From the NCBI RefSeq assembly GCF_020921035.1, contig NC_063152.1, positions 4,383,001 to 4,447,000 of the forward strand: a stretch of DNA of 64,000 bases, read 5' to 3'. Source of the DNA: Rhodamnia argentea (taxonomy: Eukaryota > Streptophyta > Magnoliopsida > Myrtales > Myrtaceae). Numbering within the stretch: the stretch's first letter is position 1; each line of letters starts with the position of its first letter. The notes beneath the pieces are model-generated. The model made no database searches and was not told the origin of the DNA. It worked only from the letters and a program-made list of their open reading frames with translations. A program made the position numbers and the translations under genes. Below, in pieces: positions 16,956-28,544 of this stretch.

Positions 16956-19900
16956 CTAATTCGTTAATTTCTCAGGATATTCCCTTGGACCAAATATGAT
17001 GGATCCAATCCTTACATTTGTACTTCCCATTTCGATCTGCATAAATTAGCAAACAATAAGGAAAACCTAGCATTACCATTTGCTAGACAGGAATTAGTAG
17101 AGAAGGCCTCAGAAGAAGTTTATGTCTACGGGTGCAACTGACATTGACAAATCTCTTAGATGCACATGTTATGCCTACTCAATATGCGAAATAGTTGTAG
17201 CAATAAAATCGGGAATTGCAAGGTTCCTTACAGCTTGTTCAAAATCACCGGACATTCCCATGGACAGCTCACATTTTTCTTCTGGTATTTCAAGTGCCAT
17301 GCAGACCTCACTTCTGCAGTTCGCTAATGTCTAGAATTACCAAAAAATGTTACTATTAAGTGGCAGTAAAAAGTCAGCTTCTCAATAGCAAATCCTATCC
17401 GACCAAAACAAAAAAAAAAAAATAGCAAATCATCAAAAACCGAGTCAGAGGTTATATCACCTTCAAGTTCTCAGGCGTTGATGTGTAATCCAGGTTCCCT
17501 ATTGTCATTAGACCACAAAACTCCAGGTTCGAGCAGTTCTGGTTCACATGTTTTGCAAGCTCCACACAACCTGAGGGTTCGACACCAGATTTTGCTGCAA
17601 AATTAATTGTCTATGATTAGGATCTATATGCACAACGTTGAAATAAAAGAACAAGTCCGTCACTTCTTTAGAAAGATTCAGAAATTTAAGCCAACAAAAA
17701 AGAAGTCTAAAAGAAAAACCCACTAAATGGTGTAGACATAATTATCACTCACAAGTTTTTACCTGAATTACTTCTCAAACTTTCTCCCGAGTGTATACAT
17801 AATTTTACCCCATAGAGATGAATTTCACATTTCTAATCCAATATGCAGTAAGATTTTACCAAAATAAAAAGGAAAACAACATCAACATCAACATCAACAT
17901 CACATTTATCCCAAACTAGTTAGGTTGGCGGTCTATGAACCAAAAAATAAATAAAATAAAATCAAGACCGATTGAGAGAAAAGAAATAATTATATAAAAA
18001 TAAAAATATATAAATATGTATAGGGGAAAAGGACTAAAAATGACAGTCTGGAACATAGGAATTCTGCCCCTCCATAATGCTAATAGCTTTCCTTCATTCC
18101 GTCTTAAGACAAACTGTACGCCAATCTATTTCTCACTTCATTTAAATCTTGTTTTACAAAATAAAAAGGAAAACCCAATCACTATATTTTTCAGTTTTGA
18201 AAGAAAATATTTTACGCATGCAAGGAATAACTGTTCTAATTAAGTGATATTTGCTAATATTTAGAGGAGAGAGAAAATCACGAAAAGATAGAGACAAGGA
18301 GAAGAAAAAGTGCAACCTAATATAGAGAGAAAAGTATTGACTTAGTAAGTTGATTTAGCTAAATTATGCCTTTTTTATAAGGAAAATATCTCCACGGTAT
18401 TTTGCAGTTTCCATACATCATAAAAACACTGGCAACTTAGTCTTACTGTTGGTTGACGACAATAATTAGAGGATGCAATCCATTAAATGACTTCTACACC
18501 GAGTTCAAGCATTTCCAAGTGTTTTGCCTCTAGGAATTAGAAAACAGAAGGTGCAGTGCAAGATATCCAAAACACAGGAGTTCGACATAGACATATACAA
18601 ATGGAAAATGAAGCAGCTTGGATGTATGGTCCAAACTCTCAAAACGAAATTGACTAGCAGTGGATTCATAACGATATCTGAATAGTTCTCGTGAGATAAT
18701 CATTACAAAGGGCAAATCAGTTACTCATGAAGAATTGCTAACAAAAAAAATCAGAAACTGCAGTTTTCCATATGAACAAACAGTTGAGAAGATAGTATTT
18801 TATAAGAGAAAAGTGTACTGAAAGTCCTAAAACTTGTCATGAAAATGCAATTGAGTCCTAAAACTATCAAAAAGTACAATCAAGTTCTAAAACTTGTCGA
18901 GTTGATGCAATTAATTCTTTCCACTAACTCCATCAAACTTAACAAACGGAAAATGCTAAGAAGTTTTAGGACTTGATTGCACCAACTTGACAAGTTTTAC
19001 GACTTGATTGCATTGTTTTGAAAGTTTTAGGACCCAATTGCACTTTCGTGACAAGTTTTAGAACTTCCAGTGCACTTATCCCTATTTATAATATCCATTA
19101 AAAAAAAAGATATGTCTTCTATCCTAATCTATAAGTAGTCAAGAAGATATCATCATAGCATGAGAGACAAGAATTATGGCCTATCAGTTCAACAAAAATT
19201 CAGAAAATTAAATAGCTTACATTCTTCACCACTGGTATTCACTTGGATAAAGACTTTCAAAGGAGTTCTTCCAGCACTTGCCACAAAACTATCGAGGCGA
19301 TTGGCAATCTGACAGTGTCAGAGTAGTAGGCAAATGTTAATTATGTTAGAGCCTTCCAGATACAGATGCGGATTCACAAACTTCAGATTCCTCAAAAAAA
19401 TAACAAGGAGTGAATTTAAGAACCTTCTCATCATCTACACTCTCTAAAACCGCAAGATTGGGAACACCAGCTGCAAAAATAAGACATGTTACATAGACAT
19501 TACAATCAGATGAAAGAGGGACTGGGGACGACATTGTGAACAACTGAAAGAGAACTAAGGATTGGTAACAGTATCAGGGCAACCTTAAAAACTTATGAAG
19601 TTTCTAACATGATAGAAGGAAGCCCACAAATAGCAATTTACAGTTAAAGAGGATCTGTAGGTGATATAGTATCAAATTGCTATATGAGAAATTGCCTTTC
19701 ATAACCAAAAGATAATTGCAGTTTAGTTGTTACAACTATATATGACAACCTGATCCATCCAAATTTCAAAAAAAGAAAAAAGAATAGGGCAAGCTTGTCA
19801 ACAGCATAATTTCTTACTCTCAGAACTGAACTCGAATGTCTCTCCAGAGGATCAGTAAAACTCCATGAGATTCAATTACTGCTAATGCTTTATAATGTGG

Positions 19901-20826
19901 CTCCTATACACTGTGTGGAACTCAAGTAGACATAAACTGTTGTCAATAATGAAAACATTTTCCACTGACTAATTATTTTAAGCGATACAAGCGATCATTT
20001 TTTCGGAAAATGTTTTCTGAATCTTTCTTTTCTGCGATCGGAACCCAAGAGTTAATGGGACATAATGAGGCAGAAAGAAGGCAGAAAGAACAAAATACAA
20101 ATACAAAGGTGCCCAATAATGTTTCTCAATTCAGAAGACGCAAAATAGCCAGACTTGGATTTAATCGAAACATACTGAGAAGAGGCTTCACTTTATTACT
20201 CTGCAAATTCCCAATGAAATGCCACTGGATATCCTCCGGAAGCTGCAATTGCAAATCAAGAATTGAATCTAACAATTGGAAAAGAATATACGTTTTTGCA
20301 AAACTCGATACTATTTCCATATCGCCAAAGCTAATAGAAGCAAATCCCCGAAAAACAGAGACTTTGATCATCTTTAGCTTCTAACTAGCGTCGCTTCGAA
20401 CTTGTCACTACATACTCCGCTCAGAACAAACACAGTAGAAGAAACCGAAGTCAGATTCTTCAGTTCCCCTTTTAACCACCGATCATCCAAATCCCTCCCG
20501 CGCACTCGAGAGATTCGCCTCCGAGTTTTAATAAAATCAACCATCATCTCAACCAAAAATGGAACTCCGAACGCGGCAAAATCAAACTTGGAACAGCTAG
20601 AGTCCGGAACCTGAGGAGCCTTGTCGACGATCTCCTGGACGTAATTCTCGCCGAAGCAGCGGTGGCCGGCGTCGTAGAGCTGGCGGATGAGGGCGACGGG
20701 CTTCGTCTTGCTCACGGCCACCACCCGGACGCGGTCCGACCCGCGGCCGCACTTCTCCGCGGCCTGGCCGACCCGGTGGAGCACCGCCCTGAGGGCCTCC
20801 GTGACGGTGGACGAGGACGTGGCCAT
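16956..20826 (-). CDS. Pyridoxal phosphate homeostasis protein (YggS/PROSC family)
   Basis: Single-domain PLP-binding protein with the alanine racemase N-terminal fold; the family buffers free PLP, without known catalysis. Minus-strand exons: 20611-20826, 20176-20242, 19424-19470, 19221-19308, 17461-17594, 17232-17330 and 16956-17036, giving 732 bp (243 residues), the family's usual length. VRVVAVSKTKP carries the Lys that binds PLP. GENYVQEIVDKAP, WHFIGNLQSNKVKPL, VFIQVNTSGEESKSG, FCGLMTIGNLDY, ELSMGMSGDFEQA and VRIGSIIFGPREYPEK follow in the canonical order. All splice sites are GT/AG. Exon 1 is much more GC-rich than the rest. Intron 4 (17595-19220) holds a 280-bp MITE and a SINE-like fragment. 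No transit peptide, so probably cytosolic. Confidence 0.94.
17876..17945. repeat. SINE/MITE-like tail fragment in PLPHP intron 4
   Basis: (CAACAT)4 followed by TTTATCCCAAACTAGTTAGG and TTGGCGGTCTATGAACC resembles, from memory, the 3' tail shared by many eudicot short retroelements. Too short to classify. Confidence 0.35.
18805..19084. repeat. 280-bp foldback MITE inside PLPHP intron 4
   Basis: Left arm starts AGAGAAAAGTGTACTGAAAG; right arm reversed starts AGGGATAAGTGCACTGGAAG. Both arms carry several copies of CCTAAAACTTGTCA and GATTGCA. Each side is flanked by TTTATA (18799-18804 and 19085-19090), a possible target duplication. No coding capacity. Confidence 0.75.
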
Positions 20827-21208
20827 TTTCCGATCGGTTCCCGGTTCGATTCGCAATCTCACCACAGTTGTGGAGCATGTGGCATCTGGACTCTGGAGTC
20901 TTGATCGCATCAATGGTCGCGTTTTCACTCGGCTATTTTTATTTTATTCTTTTTAGCACAATTACTCAACTAATGATAATTAGTTAATAATATGCTCTAA
21001 GGATGTATGAAATTAACTTTTTCTTTTCCGTCTAAAATTAACTTGTAAAAGCAAGTATTTACTTTATAGTTTCTTGTGCTGATTTTTTAAATTTATACCT
21101 ATAATTATGTGGAATGATTTTGACTTTTAAATTTCGATAATGAGAGTTATGCAATCTCGAGAAAAATAGAGTATACCTCACGTCTTGTGTAATCTACTTT
21201 TTCACTTA
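20827..21208. other. PLPHP upstream region
   Basis: 5' leader and promoter of the minus-strand PLPHP gene; AT-rich after 20930, nothing else recognised. Confidence 0.5.
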
Positions 21209-21477
21209 TAGCTAGGGGTGAGCAAATCGGACCACCCGGACCGGACTTGCTGGACCGAACGGGGACCGGGATTGGTGGTCCGGTTCCCAATTCTAGAAGG
21301 AGCGGTGCGGTTCCCGATTCTAAGGTCTTAAGATTGGATCGCTCGGACCGGATCTATTGAATTTTTTTTTTAAAAGCTACCATCTCTTTACTTGTTAAGA
21401 GTGTCTAAAAAATTTTATCAAATTGAGAAGCTATTGACACTCTTTATTTTTTATTCTCCTATGTAGAAATCTTTTTA

Positions 21478-21525
21478 GGCTGCGTATGGTAACCATTCTG
21501 ATTCTGAGAACCGATTCTGATTAAA
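21478..21525 (+). repeat. Left terminal inverted repeat of the Harbinger element
   Basis: GGCTGCGTATGGTAACC followed by ATTCTGATTCTGAG and ACCGATTCTGATT; mirrors the right end. Confidence 0.9.
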
Positions 21526-22808
21526 ATGATTTTTTCTGATTCTATTCCTGAATGAGTTTTAGAGAATCAGAATGCGTTTGATAAGCGCTAAAAATTTCTG
21601 TTCCTGGAATAGAAACGCGTTTGATAATCGCACAAAATTTCTGTTTCAAAAAACTGTTTCTCTTCCTAATTTTGTTCATTTCAGTCAAATGAAAAAAAAA
21701 ATAATATACATTATTTTTTTTTAGCCTGTCATAAATGAAATACAAATTTGAATAGACGACGTTTGAAGTCAATTGAAAAAAATAATTTAATTTTTTCACT
21801 TAGATTTAATTTTTTACTAAAACTAATGAAATCAACATTATGTAAGCCAAGTCATTTGCTCAACCGTTTCAAATGTGCATACGAATGAAGAATTTGACAA
21901 GTATAATGGAAGGTGGATCCATTCTTGCACTGAGTAATATGGAGGAGGTGTTTAAACCCAAACAAAAGTCAAACATGTCAAAAACTTGAAGCAAAATCAT
22001 TAAATGCGGGTTCTTTGTTTAGCTTATTCGGCTTTTGGCGTCATGTAACTACGGTATTAGCAATGTGACGCACATATTGTCAATGCCCTGTATAATCAAT
22101 TTGTGATCTTATAATTATTATGAACTACATAACTAAATTTTCCACTACACGGTAAATTAACTATTTTCCGTAGCCTATGTATTTCAACTTAGAGCAGCGG
22201 AAAACGTAATTAAAAAAAAAGTTGGACAAAGACAAACTCCATGAAAGTATCCTAAATTGACTTTCATCGACTTTTTATCTCCTTCTACATTTAGGCACTC
22301 TACTCTATAACTTGATGAAACCATAATTAGTGATTACGACATGTCTTTAGAGATTGGTTGAAGTAAATGTTTGAATACCTTATCAAGTCAAAAACCAAAG
22401 AAAAGAAAACAACCCAAATACCAACTTCACACAAAACTGTTTGGTGAGTCTTCTTAGTATCTCTATCATAATTGTTTAGTCTCTGTCACTAGTATTGTTC
22501 AGAGTGTTGCTGCCTAGCCTTACATGCACAAGGTCTCTCAAGCCAACAAGATGAGGGCAAAGAGTGTCATGATCAGAAATGGCAATGGTCCACAAGTCTA
22601 CAGTGAGAATTTCTAGTAGCCCAATGAAGACATCAAATAACAAAACTCTTGGCTCACATTAGCCAAAGAAAAATGAAACATGAGTGAATATACTTTCACT
22701 AGTAGATTGTACCTTAAATGTATCATAATAAATGTTTTGCTTGCTACAATAAACATAAATCTTGCAAAGTTCTAAAAAAATAAGATTACAAAAATCAAAA
22801 ACACAAAG

Positions 22809-24197
22809 TCATGGAATTTCATCCATATCATTGTCTCTTGCCATTTGATTTGCAATATTTTTCCTGAGCATGTTTATCTCGAAGGCCTCCTCATGAAAAA
22901 TATCATCTGCAACCTCTTCTTGTATAGGTCCACATGGGTACTCCGGATCACCATATCGGGAAAAGTTTTTGTCCATCTTGTCTTGGTCACGAATGTAATT
23001 ATGAAGAGCACAACATGCAATGACAATACGTGCTTGCTTACGAACTGTAAATGGAGGCATATGTCTCAAAATGGAAAAAACGATTTTTCAATGCCCCAAA
23101 TGACCTCTCAATGACATTCCTTCGTGAAGAGTGCCTATGGTTAAACAGTTCTCTTGCCGTTCTGGGTCGTCTCCCTCTACCCCTATAATCGTTCGGATGA
23201 TACCGTTCACCTTTAAACGGAGTTAAAAATCCCGGAAGTGTAGCATAACTAGAATCTAGCACGTAGTATTTATCTATAACAAGGTATATAAACATTTGTT
23301 ATGATATGCAGTTGCAATATAAATGTAAAGAACATTACTCGTTATGGACAAAGCAAATACCTGGTGGTGGATGAGAAAATTGTAGCCGAGGAGTCTCTAG
23401 TGCTGCCGAGAGGATTCGACAATTGTTCGCAGATCCTTCCCACCCAACATACACGAAAGTAAATTTCATATCAAATGAACAAACACACAGCATATTCTGG
23501 GTGGTAGTCCCTTTCCCGCCTCTATACGGAATTTGCTTCGACATAGGGACACAAGCATTAATGTGAGTGCCATCAATAGCACCTATGCAGCCCTGCGATT
23601 TCATGAAAGTCTACTATTATACAAGATTACCAACTATATGTATTTGATGGTGTAACAAAGTTATGAAAATCATACCTTGAAGTAGCGTCTATGGTTACGA
23701 TCCACAAGAATCTCCTCTGGAATATCATCAAATGAATGTGGTTTGATAATCTCTTTTGTGAGTTTCAAAAATGCTTTCAGCACATTAGTGAAATACGTGC
23801 TGATTGTTTGTCCCGAATGTTGGAATCTCTCACATAAATCTCTATTAGAGTTACCATGACCAATCAAAGATAAGAAAATCCCAACTTGTTCATCTACCTT
23901 AATATAACGGCTATCTTTCAACCAACCTCTTACCCTCATCAAATCACATAGGTTCGGAAAAATATGTCTCTCCAATCTAAAGGCTTCATATACTCTATCG
24001 GAATGTCCACAAAGAATCTCCCTTACCCATTCGGCTCCCGATAATTGATTGTCTCTAATAGGTTCTTTCGTATGCATGGACATGTCCATTACAACAATAC
24101 CCAACCATGCTAATATTATGTCAATATCGGTCTCATCCAAGTAATGATCACCTGGTGTTACTTGGCCATTGGACTCGCTATTTTGTCCCCCTTCCAT
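22809..24197 (-). pseudogene. Harbinger transposase (HARBI1-like, DDE_Tnp_4), broken
   Basis: Would cut and join the transposon ends. Minus-strand exons 23676-24197, 23361-23592 and 22809-23273 splice in frame with GT/AG introns; ignoring one extra base they give about 405 codons. GCIGAIDGTHINACVP holds the first catalytic Asp. YYVLDSSYATLPGFL and NVIERSFGALKNRF carry further conserved acidic residues with about 48 residues between D and E, as known for PIF elements. Two lesions: the strongly conserved Asp of the GSAxDSR-type motif is Asn (GSANNCRIL, codon 23422-23424). A one-base insertion in a T run (plus-strand A run 23075-23080) shifts the frame after LKNRF, so the C-terminal block CALHNYIRDQD is out of frame. 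The start is the first Met after an in-frame acceptor. Not expected to be active. Confidence 0.88.
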
Positions 24198-24467
24198 AGT
24201 ACCTATGCCATCACACAAATACAAGAACATTAATATAGATATCTAGGAAAAAAAAAACTAATAACAACCAATAACATAAATCGGAAAGTGAAAGCAAATC
24301 AAATATAATAATCACAAAAGGAAAATATCATACCCATACCACCATACAAGTTAAAGAGTCTCAACATGAATATCTTTAAAAACCAAATAACATCGTAACA
24401 TAAGTCATAAAGTAAATTAAAACCAAACATAGAAATCCCATGCAATCCCCGATACATTTTCTAACAT

Positions 24468-25435
24468 CTACTCAAGACGTTGGAGAAGTCCATTTCTCAA
24501 TTCGGTTGGAGTTTGGATGAAAGTTCTCCTTGTGGTACTATCCATTGCTCGTTCCAGTGCTTTATGGTAAAGATCCGCATCCAACTCGGGTATGCTAAGT
24601 AGGAGATTAATCACAGCAGATATGGAGAAGGGGTCTACAGGTGGTAATGTGACTTGTGAGGTGGCAGCAAATTCACTTTGTTGACTTGCCCTGGATTTAA
24701 TCATTTCTTGTAAGGCTTTGCATGTGTTGGAAATTTCACATGCTTTACTCTTTCTTCTCCTCTTGGTATTTGGAGTTCTATCCAAGTTGTGTTGTCCACT
24801 TGTAAAGACTTCCTCATCGGTGGGCTGTTCACCAAAGTCGTTTGGATCATCGTCTGCATGACCACTATGATCGCCACTTTCCTCTGACTCCACCAAATCT
24901 TCGGCATTTCCTAGTGCTTGCTCGCCAGTAGCATATGTATTACCAAATACAATGGACAGCGCGGAATGCTGAGGAAATCCGTCCTTCTTGAACTTTGCCC
25001 GGTCAGCATTATCCCGCAATTTTCACAATAATGATATACTTCAGCAACACAAACAAACCTCTTAAAATACACATCTATACTAGAACAATATAAATAAAAG
25101 TTAAATGATACCTTGATGTGAAGTTCTCATATACTTGGATCATCCACAACAACTGTTTTATTCACATTATCCCAGCCAAATCCAGATTGTATCAGAAGCT
25201 TCTTAAAATTGCCAAATAATCTTCTCAATTTGTTCATCTTGTTCTTCATTTGTAATAGCTTATATTGGCGTCTTGCCCGACTATTAAATTCAGCAAGTAT
25301 AGTTTTCCACCCTACTTTGTTGAAAGTACAAAAGGTGCGATTTCCCTTTTTTACTTCTTCTACCATCAAACTTATAAAAATGTTGGTCACATGGTCGGTC
25401 CACTTTGCATTATATGTATCTTTCTCTGATGCCAT
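24468..25435 (-). pseudogene. Harbinger-associated Myb/SANT-like DNA-binding protein, broken
   Basis: Second gene of PIF/Harbinger elements; in known systems it binds subterminal DNA and helps the transposase enter the nucleus. Exon 1 (25112-25435) encodes a full Myb_DNA-bind_3-type domain: KWTDHVTNIFISLMVEEVKK, GNRTFCTFNKVGW, LKN-like linker, LLIQSGFGWD. Exon 2 (24468-25013) encodes FGNTYATGEQALGN, an acidic middle, a KRRRKSK basic stretch and a C-terminal helical region. Two lesions: the Trp codon that closes the domain is TGA at 25127-25129 (DDPSI then stop), and the intron acceptor before exon 2 is GCGG instead of the expected GCAG (position 25015). Intact it would be about 289 residues. 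Confidence 0.85.
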
Positions 25436-26743
25436 GACTACCACACGCAACCATAACATAGTCATAACATTGTAACATAAATACTAAAACAATTCTTTTA
25501 AGAAAAAGGTATAGAGATTCAGACTTTGCGTTTGTATCCACCCACACACGTATTCAACATTTACAAATTAAAGAAAAAAACACATTATACTCGTTGCAAA
25601 AACGATGTCACGTAGCAAAATTAACTTTTGTAACAAATTCTCGAAAAGGGATACGAGCACAACCCACAGCAAACAGAGACGAACACAAAATATGAGCATC
25701 ATCAAGTGTTTCTTCTCTCTCTCTAACATGATTCATATCTCCCGCTAAGGTAAATATCCCCACCCGTATTCCCCTATATCGATAGGTTGTTTGGTTCAGC
25801 AAGTAAGTAGTCAAGGTACTTCCTCGCTTCTTCCACAATCAAAAAGTCATGAAAAAGTTATACACGAATTTAAACATCAAGATGTAGATTTCATAACAGA
25901 TTTGATAAATTTATGTGTCAAATAAATGTCAACTTCCAGTCCTCAAGAACAGAAGTGTAATCGAAATAGAGCAAAATCCATTCTAGAATTCCGGAGGGAG
26001 AATGATGGGAGGTTTAGTGGAGGTAAAAGTCCATGAGAGTCAGGCCACTAGAAGCCCCTGTTAATAGCAGAACGAAAGCACTCCGAAAATTTTCAGACAC
26101 TTATCCCAAAATTTATTCAATCGGTTCGGGTACACCCATATCTCTAATTAGCTCCATGTATAAGGATTCTCGTATGACTTAGCTAATCTACTTGAGAAAT
26201 GTAGAAGTAGACCTCTTTTAGTCTATTTTCTTTTCATTTACCACAAAACTTAGCAACTAATTGGTCGCAATATAAGCACATTGCCTACTCTCCGGAATAA
26301 ATCCCAGCAAAGATTCCTGCCCATATTGCAATATCTTGGAACCGACGCGATCTCATCGCTCCGATCAACATGCCACTACAACCTCACGACGAAGACTTCT
26401 TTCGTCGTCCGTGTACGCAACAAACCAACAGTTTATTTTTAAAGCCAATCTCACCCAGTAGCCACTGAAAAAAAATCAACCAATCTATTCATCTTAACAT
26501 CTAGTTGACCTCCAAAAGAAAACCTTTCGCAAAATTCTAGCTCTAGACCATCAAAGCTGGCGAGATCAAGTAAAATTGCGGAATCAAACTCCCAACAAGG
26601 AAAAAAAAGAATGAATAGATGTGGATGAGCACGAGGAAAGCGCATGAACGAAGACAAATACGACCACGCAAACAAAAATAAAAACAACACAGAATGAGGG
26701 TAACGCTCGGCCGAGCTCGATTAGGGCTACCCTCGCCCGGATT

Positions 26744-26810
26744 GGCGAGGGCTACGCTCGGTCGAGCCCGATTAGGGCCTAATCGGGCTCGGCTGAGCGT
26801 AGCCCTCGCC
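26744..26810. repeat. 67-bp near-perfect palindrome in the Harbinger element
   Basis: Two 33-base arms (26744-26776 and 26778-26810) are inverted copies around one central G, with two mismatches. The arm begins GGCGAGGGCTACGCTC and ends CGAGCCCGATTAGG. A third, direct copy of part of the arm (ACGCTCGGCCGAGCTCGATT) lies just upstream at 26703-26722. Confidence 0.92.
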
Positions 26811-27189
26811 GATCTGGGGGAAGGATGCCCTTATCGAGCTTGGCAAGGAGACGAAGAGAAAATAGGGTCGTGCGGAACTCACCGGAATCATGCTACGAAG
26901 AGGTGGACAGTGGCGGTCGAACTAAGGGGCGACGGTCGAGCCGAGGAGCGGCGGATGCGAGAGTGAGTTGAGAGCCACGACGGACAAGAAAGAGGGAAGT
27001 GTTTTTAGGTTGGAGAAGTGACGAAGAGAAAGGGGTTATGTTGTGTTTTATCCCATTTTCCTTAATGTTTTGTAAAAGTGGTTCTTTCTGAAGAACCAAC
27101 TTTTTTTTGCTTCTTTTTTTGGCTTTAAAATTGATTACGGGACCGGAACCGGAATCAAATTTTTTTGCGTTACCAAACGCGATTCTCAT

Positions 27190-27257
27190 CTTTTTTTGTT
27201 CCCGGAATCAGAATCAGAATCGGAATCGGAGAATGAGAATGGTTACCATGCAGGCCC
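27190..27257 (-). repeat. Right terminal inverted repeat of the Harbinger element
   Basis: Reads, reversed, GGGCCTGCATGGTAACC, then ATTCTCATTCTCCG and repeated GATTCTGATTC words, then TTA outside. Confidence 0.9.
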
Positions 27258-28026
27258 TTAGTTACACTCTGTTTTATTTTTTGAAAGTAACCAAGCTCAT
27301 GTACTCCATGTCAAGAATGATGCATATTATTTTTTTTTTTTGCATGTGCCCGATTCAATGGAGCCGCTCAAGAATCGGATCGGACCGGTGGTCCTATTCT
27401 CGATTTCGAAAAATTGAGAATCGAGTCCACCGGTCCGGTTCTCGATTCTTGAGGGGAACCGGACTGGACCGAGAGCCGATTACCCCTATTTACCGCTAGT
27501 ATCCCTATCTCGAAGTAGATCCCCAGCATTGTTTGTCTCATTAAAAGGGGATATCAGCGGTTGCGTCATCCTGCCGTCGTGTAGCCTGGATGAGTCGGAC
27601 TCGTATCCGCCACGTCAAAGATTCAAAGCACGTATATGCTACGTTAGTCTTTTGTTGCGTAGCCTATTCATGTCAAACCCAAACGCATATCCGCCTCGTC
27701 AACAACCACCTTAGAATGTTGATGCCCAACCTACACTTTTAGCATATACTTTTTTCAGTAGACTAAGTAGGTTCGCATAGCTTGCTCGATTGGCTTTCTA
27801 CTATCACTTGATAAAATTACTGATGTTTTCACTAAGACACATCAACCTCCACAATCTACTTCTTTCATGTCCCCTTAAGTTTGAGGGCACATCATAAATA
27901 TATTTAGGAAATTATCCATATCTCCCTTAATTCTCCATATTTTTCAAGATTGAGCATATCCATATCTGACTACTATTTGTTAACCGAGATAGCCATCTTG
28001 CAAAGCCTAGATAGTATTTTATAGTA

Positions 28027-28544
28027 GGGTTAATACTACAGAAAATCCTAAACCGGTACATCCGTGATAAATTTACTCCAAATTACTTTTTTTATCACAA
28101 AAAATCCTAAACCGATACATACGTGAAAATTTACCCCAATATGGTCACATGTGACAAATTTAGCCTCAATTTATTTTTGTTAAATTTAACCATCAAATTA
28201 CTGAGTTAGATGGCACGTGACAATTCATGAGTGTACCACTTTAGGATTTTTACCCTCTGTTTGTCATAGATGTATTAATTTCAGATTTTTCGTGGTATTA
28301 ACCCAATTTAATGAAGGGTAAATTTATCACAAGCCTATCGGTTTGGGATTTTTCGTGGTCAAAAAATTTAATTTGGAATAAATTTATTACAAGTACACTA
28401 GTTTAAGATTTTTGATGATAAAGAAAAATAATTTGAGGTAAATTTGTTACGGACGTACTAGTTTGGAGTTTTTATGGTAAAAAAATAGTTTAGGATAAAT
28501 TTGTCACGGATGTACTAGTTTGAGATTTTTCGTAATATTAATCC
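28027..28544. mobile_element. Non-autonomous MULE-type element with perfect 9-bp target duplication
   Basis: TTTATAGTA flanks both sides (28018-28026 and 28545-28553). The left end GGGTTAATACTACAGAAAAT matches the right end reversed, GGATTAATATTACGAAAAAT. An internal copy of the terminus (GTGGTATTAACCC at about 28293-28305) shows that it contains three or more arms. No coding capacity. The 9-bp duplication fits Mutator-like elements. Confidence 0.8.

Larger units (their letters stand above)
21478..27257. mobile_element. PIF/Harbinger DNA transposon, 5.8 kb, decayed
   Basis: Flanked by TTA at 21475-21477 and 27258-27260, the 3-bp target duplication typical of this superfamily. The left terminus GGCTGCGTATGGTAACC is matched by the right terminus reversed, GGGCCTGCATGGTAACC; the similarity continues through ATTCTGATTCTGAG / ATTCTCATTCTCCG. 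It has the standard two-gene content on the minus strand: a DDE transposase (22809-24197) and a Myb/SANT-like protein (24468-25435). Both are disrupted. 21526-22808 and 25436-27189 are non-coding flanks. A GC-rich block with a 67-bp palindrome sits at 26700-26830. Confidence 0.93.
21209..27492. repeat. Outer ACCGG-rich foldback repeat, split by the Harbinger insertion
   Basis: The left end at about 21209 reads TAGGGGTGAGCAAATCGG. The right end, reversed from about 27492, reads TAGGGGTAATCGGCTC. Both arms are rich in CGGACCGG and GGTTCCC words. The two arms now lie on either side of the 21478-27257 transposon, so this repeat predates that insertion. Apart from the inserted DNA it is about 500 bp. 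Confidence 0.6.
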
